Assembly (NCBI GenBank): GCA_963693025.1
Contig: OY843749.1
Span: forward strand, 2,666,001-2,730,000
Direction: 5' to 3'
Length of the DNA stretch: 64,000 nt
Source: JAHRAW01 sp963693025
GTDB lineage: Bacteria; Pseudomonadota; Gammaproteobacteria; Arenicellales; Poriferihabitantaceae
A program made the translations under genes and the position numbers. Shown in pieces: positions 34,374-42,951 of this stretch; within the stretch, counting starts at the first letter, position 1, and each line of letters starts with the position of its first letter. The notes beneath the pieces are model-generated. The model was not told the origin of the DNA, ran no database searches, and saw nothing but the letters and a program-made list of their open reading frames with translations.

Positions 34374-35956
34374 GACTCCCCCCAAGTGGTCACAAATTTG
34401 TCCACATAACTCGCCACATCGGATGACCGAATCAAGCCGGCTTTATCCAACGCAACCCCGATCGCAAACATGCAGTAAGTGAGCCTTGCTTGATCATGCG
34501 TGATGCGGTTTCGATAGGCTGCATGCCCGCTGTTGATGATGATCGTGTCGGATTGAATCCAAGCGGTCTCGCCGCGATCAGAGTGATCCTCAAAGGCAAC
34601 CCGCGGCCCGTGATTTTTGCGCGACCGCCGGTACTTGGCTTGGGCGTCTCCGACTTTATCCGGTTGGCGTGATTGACCGCCACTCGCCGGCGCCGGCCCG
34701 CTCGCATTGATGTTATCACCGCCGGTTATGGTTGCTTGCGCGTCGTTGTTTTCGGTGTGTGATTGGATGGGCGATGACAATATATCGCCCTCCGCGTTTT
34801 TTCGCAACGCGCGGGATTTTTGCAGAAGCCCGTCAAAATCTTGCAACTCCGGCAAGCGTTTCATCATTTTGGTTAACTCCCGTTCCAGTTTGGCGGACAG
34901 TTGATTTTTATGCGGCGTTGCCACTGAGACGCCATGCTTGCGCAAAAATGTTTGCATTACTTCACCGACCGCGCCGAGCATCCGGTTGAGTTTTATGTTG
35001 TGGCCCAAACCACCCTTGATATCCGACTTGTTAATCGTCAGATAGTCAATTAATCCCGGCATTTCCACGACACCGCAGAGTTTCGCTCCCAGCATGCCGG
35101 TTGACAGCCCAAAGAGTTCCGGCTTGATGACCTTGCCGTGCGTACACAACAAGATGCCGTAGTTGTGTTCGCCGAGGGGGTTGTCGTGCTCGGATATGCC
35201 AATTGCCCCCCAACCCACCGGATGCGCCTTCACTTTCGGCGCAAACGTTTCGTGGTATTTCAAAGCCGCTATCTCAGCCAGCGTGGTTTGCGGCACGGGC
35301 GAGCCGTTGACACGAAAGCGCAGGCGCACGGGATAGAAATTGATCTCGGCATACGAGCGCATAAACTCGGTGACAAAGAGCGGAAGATAGTGATGTTTCA
35401 ACACCCGGATTAAATACTCGGATGTGATGCCTTGCGGCGCTTGTTTTGGATGAAAGTGTATTTCAACACGCGTACCGTCTTCGTGCAATTCGCCGAGTTC
35501 ACTGAGTTCATCAGGCGTGATGTATTTCCAAACGAGCGAGCGGTTGTCAACCCAATACCAGTCCGACGCGCTCGCCACGCCGCCACAACGCGTTTGCGTA
35601 ATCACCCGCTTTGCCATATTGAAACTAATTTTCGCGCCCACTCCGGCAAACCCGATGCCGTCCCCGCGCGTCTTCAACTCGGTGGCAAAATCGTGATATT
35701 GCGCGAACGCATCGGCGGTCATTCCTGCGCCATTATCCGCCACCGCCAGAACGTTGCGTTGCTTGTCCCAACTGACCGCTATGTCGGTCGCCTTTGCGTC
35801 GAGGGCGTTGGCGACGATTTCCGTTAGCGCGACATCGAAAGTCGAGTCCTGATACATGTCGGCCAAGTCGTTGACGAGTTTCCTGACATTGACCTTGCTG
35901 TGAATTGCTTGCACTTCGCGGGGCTTGCGTGGAACGGTTTTTACACGATATATCAC
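34370..35956 (-). CDS. GHKL (Hsp90/MORC-like) ATPase (cassette gene 1)
   Basis: 528 residues. The Bergerat ATP-binding fold occupies the N-terminus: Glu46/Asn50 in ALTEIVANALDAKATDI, the G1 box VADNGAGM (74-79) and the G2 box GIGFAGVGAKISF. A second domain follows with GILLCTHGKVIKPE and LTINKSDIKGGLGHN. The C-terminal part (430-528) has an acidic/basic linker and a helical end. No histidine-kinase phospho-acceptor or MutL endonuclease motif is seen. Related MORC/Hsp90-like ATPases occur beside restriction and other anti-phage genes. First gene of the cassette; GC is near 52%. Confidence 0.82.
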   Translation of the reverse strand: MIYRVKTVPRKPREVQAIHSKVNVRKLVNDLADMYQDSTFDVALTEIVANALDAKATDIAVSWDKQRNVLAVADNGAGMTADAFAQYHDFATELKTRGDGIGFAGVGAKISFNMAKRVITQTRCGGVASASDWYWVDNRSLVWKYITPDELSELGELHEDGTRVEIHFHPKQAPQGITSEYLIRVLKHHYLPLFVTEFMRSYAEINFYPVRLRFRVNGSPVPQTTLAEIAALKYHETFAPKVKAHPVGWGAIGISEHDNPLGEHNYGILLCTHGKVIKPELFGLSTGMLGAKLCGVVEMPGLIDYLTINKSDIKGGLGHNIKLNRMLGAVGEVMQTFLRKHGVSVATPHKNQLSAKLERELTKMMKRLPELQDFDGLLQKSRALRKNAEGDILSSPIQSHTENNDAQATITGGDNINASGPAPASGGQSRQPDKVGDAQAKYRRSRKNHGPRVAFEDHSDRGETAWIQSDTIIINSGHAAYRNRITHDQARLTYCMFAIGVALDKAGLIRSSDVASYVDKFVTTWGES

Positions 35957-36023
35957 CGGGCAGATTTGTCAAGTCACAAACTCGGAAGCGGTGGTGGGAA
36001 CGCGGGGTGGAGCGCCGGCGTGC

Positions 36024-36335
36024 TCAGACGCTGTTTTCTTTTTCAATCACCAACACCCGCGCCTCGCCAAGTGGATGCGCGGCGTGTTCGATGCCGGCGG
36101 GTGCGTGGAAAATATCGCCGGGTTGGAGAAGCGCGGATTGTTCTTTTCCCGCCACGCGATAGCGCATTTCCACCCGACCGTCCAGTACCACAAACACTTC
36201 TTCGCCGTCGTTGACATGCCATTGATACGGCGCATCGGTCCAGTGCAGGCGCGTCGTGATGCCGTTCATGTTGGCGATGTCTTGCGCGCCCCAGGCGCGC
36301 GTTGCGGTGAATGTTTTGGCGCGGATTATTTTCAC
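36024..36335 (-). CDS. Single-domain cupin protein
   Basis: 103 residues from a GTG overlapping the stop of the permease gene (GTGA). Cupin motif 1 reads HVNDGEEVFVVLDGRVEMRY and motif 2 LLQPGDIFHAPAGIEHAA, with metal-ligand Glu and His residues visible. Such small proteins bind a metal and can be isomerases, dioxygenases or ligand binders. Coupling to the permease suggests it handles the imported compound. The longer open frame upstream is shadow sequence of the permease. Confidence 0.88.
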   Translation of the reverse strand: MKIIRAKTFTATRAWGAQDIANMNGITTRLHWTDAPYQWHVNDGEEVFVVLDGRVEMRYRVAGKEQSALLQPGDIFHAPAGIEHAAHPLGEARVLVIEKENSV

Positions 36336-37504
36336 CGGGCGAGAGCGTAACACACTGACAAGACCGCCAGTCCAGCGACCGCTTGCGCGGTTGAGCCGCC
36401 GGCGAGGATGGCGAGCGCACGCGCCTCGCGCAAGCCCGGCAGCGCGTGGCGGCGGGTTAGCCAGTAGAAACTGTCGTTGGGTAGCACCGCCACGAATGAG
36501 CCGAGGCATACCGCCCATACCGCGAACGCCGGCGGTATGCCACCGGCGGCGGCGAGTGGCGCCGCGAGGGGTCCGGCTACGGCGAAGGTTGCCATGCTGG
36601 AGCCTTGTAGCAATTTGAACAGCGCGGCGAGCGCGGACAGGGCGAACAAGGTGAACCAGCCGCCGCGCGCGGCGAATACCGCGTGTGGCGCGAAGGTGTC
36701 GGTCAGCACGGCGCCGAATGCGCTGGCGGCGCCGATGAGCAACAGCAACGCGGCGGTTTGTTTCAAGCCGGTTTCAACGCATGCGCGCCGCTCGCCCCGG
36801 CGCAGCATCGTTAGCATCAGCGCCGCGGTCAGTAGTAGGGCGCCTTTGGGGTCGGTGGCGAAGTCCAGCCATGCGTTGACTTCCCCCGCCGCCACGCCCG
36901 CCACCAGCAAGCCCGGCAGCAACGCAAGCGGCAACAGCCGCCGCCATTCGCGGCTGTGGTTTTTGCGCTTCTCGTGCGCTTGCGCGACCGTCGGTGTCAC
37001 CGCCCGCGCAAACACGATTCCGGTGAGCCATGCCGCGACAAAAACCGCCGCGCCAATCATAAGCAATGCGCCGTCTACTGCCGCCCCCAAACTGGTTGCG
37101 ATGATTAAGGGTCCCGCCGGAGGCAACAACTTGAAACCGGCATAGGTGCCGAACGCGATCGACAACCGCCCGCGCACCCCGGTCGACGACAGAGTTGACG
37201 ACAGCGCCGCGAAGGCGGTGTCCGGACACACCATCGCGGCGCCGGCGAACGGCGCGAGGCCGGTCGCCGCCGCCGGCGGGGCGCGGATGCTCAGGCGCTC
37301 GATGGCCGCCGCCAGCGTGAAAGCCGGCAACAGAATCAGCGCAAACTCCCCGACCGCCGCGCCCCAGCCGGCGTTGAAACCGGCGATGACGGAGCGCGCG
37401 CCGTCGCCGGAGAGCAAGCCGAGCGCGAGCGTGAGCAGGATGAGCCACACGACCAACGGCAGGTCGGGGAGGCGGCGCTTGAAAACGGCGAGGGCGGCGG
37501 GCAT
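36332..37504 (-). CDS. GntP-like (gluconate-type) permease
   Basis: 390 residues from the ATG at 37504, with about 11-12 hydrophobic segments over its whole length. The pattern AFAALSSTLSS, FKLLPPAGPLIIATSLG and LLQGSSMATFAVAGPLAAPL is like GntP/GntT permeases, where the QGS motif lies in a late helix. It would import an organic acid in the inner membrane. It is coupled to a cupin downstream and divergent from an Lrp-type regulator, a likely control gene. The frame extends upstream to 37597, but that part is not membrane-like. Confidence 0.7.
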   Translation of the reverse strand: MPAALAVFKRRLPDLPLVVWLILLTLALGLLSGDGARSVIAGFNAGWGAAVGEFALILLPAFTLAAAIERLSIRAPPAAATGLAPFAGAAMVCPDTAFAALSSTLSSTGVRGRLSIAFGTYAGFKLLPPAGPLIIATSLGAAVDGALLMIGAAVFVAAWLTGIVFARAVTPTVAQAHEKRKNHSREWRRLLPLALLPGLLVAGVAAGEVNAWLDFATDPKGALLLTAALMLTMLRRGERRACVETGLKQTAALLLLIGAASAFGAVLTDTFAPHAVFAARGGWFTLFALSALAALFKLLQGSSMATFAVAGPLAAPLAAAGGIPPAFAVWAVCLGSFVAVLPNDSFYWLTRRHALPGLREARALAILAGGSTAQAVAGLAVLSVCYALAR

Positions 37505-37590
37505 TGCGTTTTGCGGTGTGATTGAATAGGGTAGTATCGGCAAGTATCGGCAAGTGGCGTGAAAAAATCGCCTTACACATTGACAAGTTT

Positions 37591-37620
37591 TTGACACCTT
37601 GCCGGTTTTTAACGCGTTAT
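37591..37620 (+). promoter_or_regulatory. Possible promoter of the Lrp-type regulator
   Basis: TTGACA at 37591-37596 and CGTTAT at 37615-37620, spacer 18. A second TTGACA lies at 37580-37585. AT-rich sequence (TTATAAACC, GATATAAAA) follows up to the start codon. Confidence 0.4.
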
Positions 37621-37661
37621 TTTTTTACTTTTATAAACCACGATATAAAAACGCCCTCGCC

Positions 37662-38117
37662 ATGCTCACCGAACTCGACAAAAAAATATTCGCCGCGTTG
37701 CGCGATGACGGGCGGGTGAGTTGGAGCGCGCTGGCGCGGCGTTTGTCGGTGTCGCGCGTGACCGTTCACAACCGCGTAGAGGCGATGCGCGCGCGCCACA
37801 TCATCGGCGGTTATACGGTGGTCGCCGGCGACAACGCACGCAAAGCCGGCGCGCACGAGGCGGGCGCCGAGGAAGCGTTCCTGCTGGTGCAGTTCGCCGC
37901 CAACGACACGCTCGATGCCCTGCGCAAACTGCTCGCCGGATCAAAGTATGTGCGCGGCATCTGGTGCATCGCCGGCGAGTGGGATTGTTTCGTGCTGCTG
38001 CGCGCGCCGAGCCTACGCGAAGTGGCGCAACTGCGCGAGCGAATCTTCGACAAACTGTCCATCAAGCGCATAGAAACCCGCCCGGTGTTGAACGACTTTA
38101 CGCCGCATTTCGGGTAA
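37662..38117 (+). CDS. Lrp/AsnC family transcriptional regulator
   Basis: 151 residues. The N-terminal AsnC helix-turn-helix is LTELDKKIFAALRDDGRVSW, then LARRLSVSRVTVHNRVEAMR. The C-terminal RAM/ligand domain follows (AFLLVQFA, YVRGIWCIAGEWDCFVLLRA). It probably senses an amino acid or related small molecule and controls the divergent permease-cupin pair or the downstream exporter. The ATG at 37662 is preferred over the upstream frame start at 37599 because homology starts there. Confidence 0.92.
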   Translation: MLTELDKKIFAALRDDGRVSWSALARRLSVSRVTVHNRVEAMRARHIIGGYTVVAGDNARKAGAHEAGAEEAFLLVQFAANDTLDALRKLLAGSKYVRGIWCIAGEWDCFVLLRAPSLREVAQLRERIFDKLSIKRIETRPVLNDFTPHFG

Positions 38118-38161
38118 GGTTGCAGACGCGCACTCAATTCACCCTTGTTTGATTATTGAAA

Positions 38162-39088
38162 ATGCCCCTCGCCACCCTTCCTCGCGGTGCGGTTTTGGCA
38201 ACGCTTGCCGCGCTGTGTTGGGGCGCGGCGACGGTGATGTCGAAGAGCGTGCTCAGTGTCTTTCCGCCGGTTTTTTTGTTGGTGTTACAACTGCTCGCCA
38301 GCGTAATCTGCCTCTGGGTTTTTATTTTTCTGCGCCGCCGCCCGTTGCCAAAACCCGCCCCTGCGGAGGTGTTTAAATTCGCCTCCCTCGGTCTGCTGGA
38401 GCCGGGGCTTGCGTATCTGCTTTCGTTGATTGGGCTGGCGACCACCACGGCGAGCAACGCCACGCTGATTTATTCCACTGAGGCGATTATGATTATCGTT
38501 CTCGGTGTACTGTTGTTCGGCGAAAAACCGACGCTTCGGTTTGTCGTCTTCTCCCTCATCGCGGTCGGCGGCTTGTGTTTCGCGCTTGGCGTATTCTCGG
38601 CGGGCGATGGCGGCGGCAGCATCAAAGGCGATGCGTTGATTTTTGCCGGCACTCTGGTGGCCGCCCTGTATGTCGTCTTGTCCGCGCGTTTCGCCGCCCG
38701 AATCGATGCCGTGATTATCGTGGCTTGGCAACAAACCGTGGCGCTCATTTTCGCCGCGCTACTGTTGCCGGCGTCCGCGGCGTTAGAACTGCCAAGCGAC
38801 GCCTTGACGGCGGCGTCTCCCGGAGATTGGTTGCTGGCCGCGCTCTCCGGCGTGGTGCAGTATGCGCTCGCCTTTTCGCTGTATATCGCCGCGCTCAAAA
38901 CCATCAGCGCCAATTACGCCGGCAGTTTTCTCAACCTGATTCCGTTATTCGGACTCGCCGGCGCTTTTTTGTTCCTGCACGAAACCTTGTCATTACCGCA
39001 ACTCATCGGCGCCGGAATCACCGTTCTTGCGGTCTCCTATATCAATCTGCGGCTGCAACCGGCGACGGATAAACCGGCGCAAGCCTAA
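38162..39088 (+). CDS. EamA/DMT-family transporter
   Basis: 308 residues with ten hydrophobic segments in two EamA repeats. The first repeat begins LAALCWGAATVMSKSVLS and ends TLIYSTEAIMIIVLGVLLFGE; the second ends SFLNLIPLFGLAGAFLFLHE. These are inner-membrane exporters or importers of metabolites and amino acids. It lies 44 bases downstream of the Lrp-type regulator, a common pairing for amino-acid exporters. The ATG at 38162 is chosen over a TTG six bases earlier. Confidence 0.9.
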   Translation: MPLATLPRGAVLATLAALCWGAATVMSKSVLSVFPPVFLLVLQLLASVICLWVFIFLRRRPLPKPAPAEVFKFASLGLLEPGLAYLLSLIGLATTTASNATLIYSTEAIMIIVLGVLLFGEKPTLRFVVFSLIAVGGLCFALGVFSAGDGGGSIKGDALIFAGTLVAALYVVLSARFAARIDAVIIVAWQQTVALIFAALLLPASAALELPSDALTAASPGDWLLAALSGVVQYALAFSLYIAALKTISANYAGSFLNLIPLFGLAGAFLFLHETLSLPQLIGAGITVLAVSYINLRLQPATDKPAQA

Positions 39089-39192
39089 CCCTCACAAAAC
39101 GCTTGCCGGCACCGGCACCGGGGCGGGCAAGGTATTGCCGCGCGCATTCAATCGTGATTAAATGTGCCGACATCCACACAACGGAGCACAAC

Positions 39193-39918
39193 ATGAAACA
39201 CCAACACACCATTATAAGCGCCACCATCATCAGCGCCTGCACGTTGTTGAGCGGCGCGATGCCCGCCACCGCGCAAGAACGTGTCTTGAATGTAACCAAC
39301 TGGGCGGAGTATATCGCCGAGGACACCATCGACAATTTTGAGAAAGAGTTCGGCATCAAGGTGGTCTATGACCACTATGATTCGGTCGAGTCGATCGACT
39401 CCAAACTGCTCGCCGGCAACACCGGCTACGATGTCGTCAGCCATTCGGGCTCCGCCATCGGGCGCTTGATTCCGGCGGACATTTTGCAAAAACTGGACAC
39501 CTCCAAACTGCCCAACCTCAAACACATGCGCGACGATGTGATGGCGCAGTTGGCGGGCAACTGGGATCCGGGCAATGAATATGTCGTGCCGTATATGTGG
39601 GGCACGCACGGCGTGACTTACAACGCGGAACTGGTGCGCAGCGTTCACCCCGGCGCGCCGTTCGGCTCGATGGACTTGGTGTTCCAACCCGAGCATATGG
39701 AAAAACTGGCGCAGTGCGGCGTTGCGTTTCTCGATTCGCCGACCGATGTGATGCCGATGGCGCTCGCCTACCTGGGGTTGAACCCCAGTTCCAAAAACCC
39801 CGCCGACTACAAGCAGGCGGAGAAGATGCTGAGCGCGATTCGCCCCTATATCAAGACCTTTGACAACTACGCCTACCAGCGGATGATGGAGAAGGAATTC
39901 TGCGTGGCGATTACTTGA
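39193..39918 (+). pseudogene. PotF/PotD-like polyamine-binding protein, truncated at the C-terminus
   Basis: 241 residues where the family has about 340-370. It has a signal peptide (MKHQHTIISATIISACTLLS, then AMPATAQ), then VLNVTNWAEYIAEDTIDNFE and DVVSHSGSAIGRLIPADILQ, typical of putrescine/spermidine-binding proteins of ABC importers. The match breaks at MEKEFCVAIT, where the family continues into the second lobe; instead a stop follows and then unrelated sequence. The ligand cleft would be incomplete. No pot permease or ATPase genes follow, so the operon was probably cut by a deletion or rearrangement. Confidence 0.85.
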
Positions 39919-39975
39919 TGTCCCGACAAACGCCCGGCGACTTTTCTTTTAAGCGCTCCTTCCTCCGCCGCCGTT

Positions 39976-40560
39976 TTAGTTAATCAAAAACTTCAGCGTG
40001 TCGCTGTCCGGACCCGCTTCGCCGCGTGAATTCACATAGCAGCATTTAACATACCCATGCGAGCCCACCGCCGTGTTCGGCGGCGGCGTCACGGTGAAGC
40101 GGTTGCGCCCGGACATGGTGATATGGTTGTAATCCCCGGCGGCCGGGGCGGGCGCATCGGCGGCGGCGAAGGCGGTTTTAATCAGCAGCGAGTTATACGC
40201 CGGCATGCGGCGGTGGAAATCGCCGGCGGAGTCGGGGTAGGAAGTGCGAAAGCGGGTTTCCATGTGTTTGATGTCATAAGCCTCCACCAGCGGCGCCACG
40301 GTCTGCACCGGCACGCGCGTGCGCGTGGTTTTGTCAATGTGGATTTGCAGCGCCGTGTGGTCTTCGCCGGTCAGCGTGATATTGGCGTTGTTTTTCAATT
40401 GTTGTTGCAATGCCTCCACCACCGACTTGGCGCTGTTGTATTGCGCCTCCACTTCGGCAGTCGCCGCCCGGGTGCGCGTGTTGGGGTTGCTGTAGGTCGC
40501 CAGCGCCGCCCCAAAAGCCACGGCGGCGGTCATCTCCGCCAGTTGCGCCGCCGGCACCAT
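39976..40560 (-). CDS. Hypothetical protein, possibly truncated
   Basis: 194 residues, not recognised. No signal peptide or membrane segment. The first part is helical (AEVEAQYNSAKSVVEALQQQ) and the C-terminus is beta-rich with HITMSGRNRFTVTPPPNTAV and YVKCCYVNSRGE, suggestive of a structural or surface domain. The frame remains open upstream of the first ATG (NAPNAYLATNGNATRL) until a stop near 40640, so the N-terminus may be lost. It lies in the disturbed segment after the broken polyamine-binding gene. Confidence 0.4.
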   Translation of the reverse strand: MVPAAQLAEMTAAVAFGAALATYSNPNTRTRAATAEVEAQYNSAKSVVEALQQQLKNNANITLTGEDHTALQIHIDKTTRTRVPVQTVAPLVEAYDIKHMETRFRTSYPDSAGDFHRRMPAYNSLLIKTAFAAADAPAPAAGDYNHITMSGRNRFTVTPPPNTAVGSHGYVKCCYVNSRGEAGPDSDTLKFLIN

Positions 40561-41303
40561 CAGGCGGGTGGCGTTGCCGTTGGTCGCCAGATAGGCGTTG
40601 GGTGCGTTATGAGGACGCTGAAATTGGCATAACGCGTTGAGTTACGCAAAGTGGCACGGCTTAATCGCCGATTTTCGTCAGTAGGCATGAGAAGTTACCA
40701 AAGGAGTTGCGGCGCAAAATTGCGTCGTGCGCGCACTCTCACACTTAATAGCCGCCATTGCCCCGCTCGAACTCCCGCCGCCAGGGTTGCGAGCGGCGGT
40801 AACAGGGGTGTTGGCAAAAAAACAAGGGTAATCACCGAAAAAGGAGAGTTAAAACCCACATAGGGCAGTGCGACATGCGTCTATTAGCGCTGTTTTTTGC
40901 ACCAACAACGATAAAACACCCACCCCGACAGGAAGAAGTCCGCCTGACACCTTAGCCATTCCACCCGTGCCCCTTTGTTTATGCGGCTTTGCGGTTGAAA
41001 GGCGGTAAACAACGGCAAGCCGTGCTTTCAGCGGCGGCGGGTGAAAAAAGATGTTGACACGCGCGAAAATTTTGCTACATTCCCGCCCGCAAAGTTTTTA
41101 CCAGGAATCCGCTCGTCGGGTTGCCTGCTTAATACAATAGCGTTTTTCTACACCCGCCCGGCGCCATGCCGTGCGGGGCGAATAGGCAGGAATTTCACTC
41201 TTCTGGTATGAACTTTGCAACGACCCGACACTGTCGGTGTTGGGTTTTGTCAATGAATCACGCCCAACGGAGGGTGAAATAATGAAATTCGCGCTTTCTT
41301 TTC
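40561..41303. other. Gene-poor segment
   Basis: About 740 bases without a convincing gene. Small open frames exist, for example 40651-40863, but have no coding character. The right part carries a good promoter (41054-41081) and a long leader towards the invasin-like operon. No IRE copy is present. Confidence 0.6.
41054..41081 (+). promoter_or_regulatory. Strong sigma-70-like promoter
   Basis: TTGACA at 41054-41059 and TACATT at 41076-41081 with a 16-base spacer. It points towards the invasin-like barrel and lipoprotein genes, leaving a leader of about 190 bases to the first start codon at 41282. Confidence 0.6.
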
Positions 41304-41450
41304 TTGTGGCTTGCGGTCGCCATTCTAATCGCCTCGCTCGCCACCGTCGCCGTACACAACCCGAACAGAGTCCTCCAATTCGCTCAGGATTCCGCCGTTA
41401 TATCAGGCGGTCTCCTGTGCTTTTTTTTGTCCGTGGTGACGGGTATGTAG
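41304..41450 (+). CDS. Small membrane peptide, probably frameshifted (LapA/DUF1049-like)
   Basis: The frame encodes WLAVAILIASLATVAVHNPN, then VLQFAQ and a second hydrophobic stretch GGLLCFFLSVV. This looks like the two-helix LapA/DUF1049 family. The best start, ATG at 41282 after GGAGGGTGAAATA, encodes MKFALSF in the neighbouring frame; one base in the T-rich CTTTCTTTTCTTG would join them. It is either a decayed gene, a frameshift, or a sequencing error. Confidence 0.4.
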   Translation: MWLAVAILIASLATVAVHNPNRVLQFAQDSAVISGGLLCFFLSVVTGM

Positions 41451-41584
41451 CACAACCCGCAACCTATCACAAAAAAACCCATGGCTTGTTCGGATGCGCC
41501 CTTTCCTTTTTTCCTTTGGATTGGCGTCCGTCATCGCCGCTCTGGCTTGTCGACACTCGCCCCAACCGCAAGAGAGCAAACAGC

Positions 41585-42940
41585 ATGGAAAAGACCATCC
41601 TGTTTTTGGCAACATCATTGACACTGACCTCGGCCCCGGCGTTTGCCGAATGCACCGACCGCTGGTCGTGTCTCTTTCAGTATCAAATGACGGAATTCAA
41701 GCAAGCATCCGTCAACAACGCCCTGCAAAGCGCACGCGAGATAGAAGGCGGCGATTTATCAGACCAGTCCGGTGAGTTCATGCGTCAGCAGGGTGATTTT
41801 GCCCATGAACAAGTAGCCAATCAGGTGATGAACGGCCTGCTTTCGCTCGCCGCCACAAACGGCAAGCGGTTGTTTGGTGCAAACTTTCGCATGGTTTCCG
41901 ATCTTTCATACTCGCCCGGTCAAGGCATCACCGGCGATTGGGACGCGGTCGTGCCGCTCGGCTTTTCGGCGGCGCCGGTGGCCGGAGGCAAGGGCGCGCT
42001 TTTCCTGCAATCGGGCGCCACCCACTACCGGCAAGACGGCATCCACCGAAACGACAACCGCTATGGTAGCGTGTGGCGGTTTGCCGTGTCGGACAAACCG
42101 CAAGCGGATGTTTTCGGTACCTGGGCATTCATGCAAAGAAGCGCCGAATACGGCCACGAGAGGTTGCACCTCGGCGGCGATTACGCGAGCGGGCGGGCGA
42201 ACTTATCGCTCGATTGGTTCCTGCCGTTGACCGACTGGCGCACCACGCGCGCCGGCTACGAAGAACGCGCCCTCGAAATCAGCAGCGTGGCGATGCACTA
42301 CGCGCTGACCCCCGACCTGACGCTTGGCAGCGGCATACAGCGGCGCGAGGACGCGAACGGCGGTGGTGGTTTCTCCACCGGCGCGCTGTTGAACTTGGCA
42401 TGGAGCCCGCCGCGCCGCCAATTCAGCATGAACACCATCATCAACGGCATCGGCAGTGGCGACGACCCAGCGTTCAACTTCATCTTCAACATGCCCCTCG
42501 GCGGCGTGCTGATGCAGGCGCGGCGCGAAGGCTTGCCCGTAAAGCAAACCAACAAAGCGGCATTCACCGACTTATACCGCCCGGTGGCAAGCACGGCGGG
42601 AAGAATTGAAGTCGCCGAGCGTGAAATCGTCTCACCGTCGCTGAGCATCGATGATGTCCGCCTGCGCTTCCTGCAGGCGAGCGCCGGCAGCGGTAGCAAA
42701 ATAAGGTTGGAAGCCGAACTCTCCGCGCCGGCCTCCGCGGATGTCCGCTTGCTACTCAAACTCATGCCGGGAAATGGCGAAAACCCGGTCGTGCTCGGTG
42801 AGGACTACACCGATGAGCCTATCGAAGTGAAAATCCACCGAGGCGAATCGACCGCAACCGCCACCATCCGGTTGCTCATCAACCCGAGCCTGTCAACCGA
42901 CCGGTCGCTGAGCGCCAAAGTGCTCTCAGTGTCATCTTGA
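41585..42940 (+). CDS. Invasin/intimin-like outer-membrane barrel protein (inverse autotransporter type)
   Basis: 451 residues. A signal peptide (MEKTILFLATSLTLTSAPAFA) precedes ECTDRWSCL. The region from about residue 60 to 330 alternates in barrel fashion and matches the IAT beta domain: LFGANFRMVSDLSYSPGQG, HLGGDYASGRANLSLDWF, LTDWRTTRAGYEERALEIS and YALTPDLTLGSGIQRRED. The last 130 residues form one Ig-like or Calx-beta-like module (RLRFLQASAGSGSKIRLEAE). Classical invasins have several passenger domains, so this one is very short. It would expose the C-terminal module on the surface. The open frame upstream to 41237 is not part of the gene. It is followed by a lipoprotein. Confidence 0.75.
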   Translation: MEKTILFLATSLTLTSAPAFAECTDRWSCLFQYQMTEFKQASVNNALQSAREIEGGDLSDQSGEFMRQQGDFAHEQVANQVMNGLLSLAATNGKRLFGANFRMVSDLSYSPGQGITGDWDAVVPLGFSAAPVAGGKGALFLQSGATHYRQDGIHRNDNRYGSVWRFAVSDKPQADVFGTWAFMQRSAEYGHERLHLGGDYASGRANLSLDWFLPLTDWRTTRAGYEERALEISSVAMHYALTPDLTLGSGIQRREDANGGGGFSTGALLNLAWSPPRRQFSMNTIINGIGSGDDPAFNFIFNMPLGGVLMQARREGLPVKQTNKAAFTDLYRPVASTAGRIEVAEREIVSPSLSIDDVRLRFLQASAGSGSKIRLEAELSAPASADVRLLLKLMPGNGENPVVLGEDYTDEPIEVKIHRGESTATATIRLLINPSLSTDRSLSAKVLSVSS

Positions 42941-42951
42941 GGAGGCGCGAC

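Noticed and set aside
40651..40863. 70-residue basic open frame
   Set aside because: No start signal, no neighbour logic and no domain likeness; probably chance.
41494..41775. Possible small lipoprotein (MRPFLFSFGLASVIAALACR)
   Set aside because: A tempting lipobox, but it overlaps the start of the barrel gene by 190 bases and loses coding character there.
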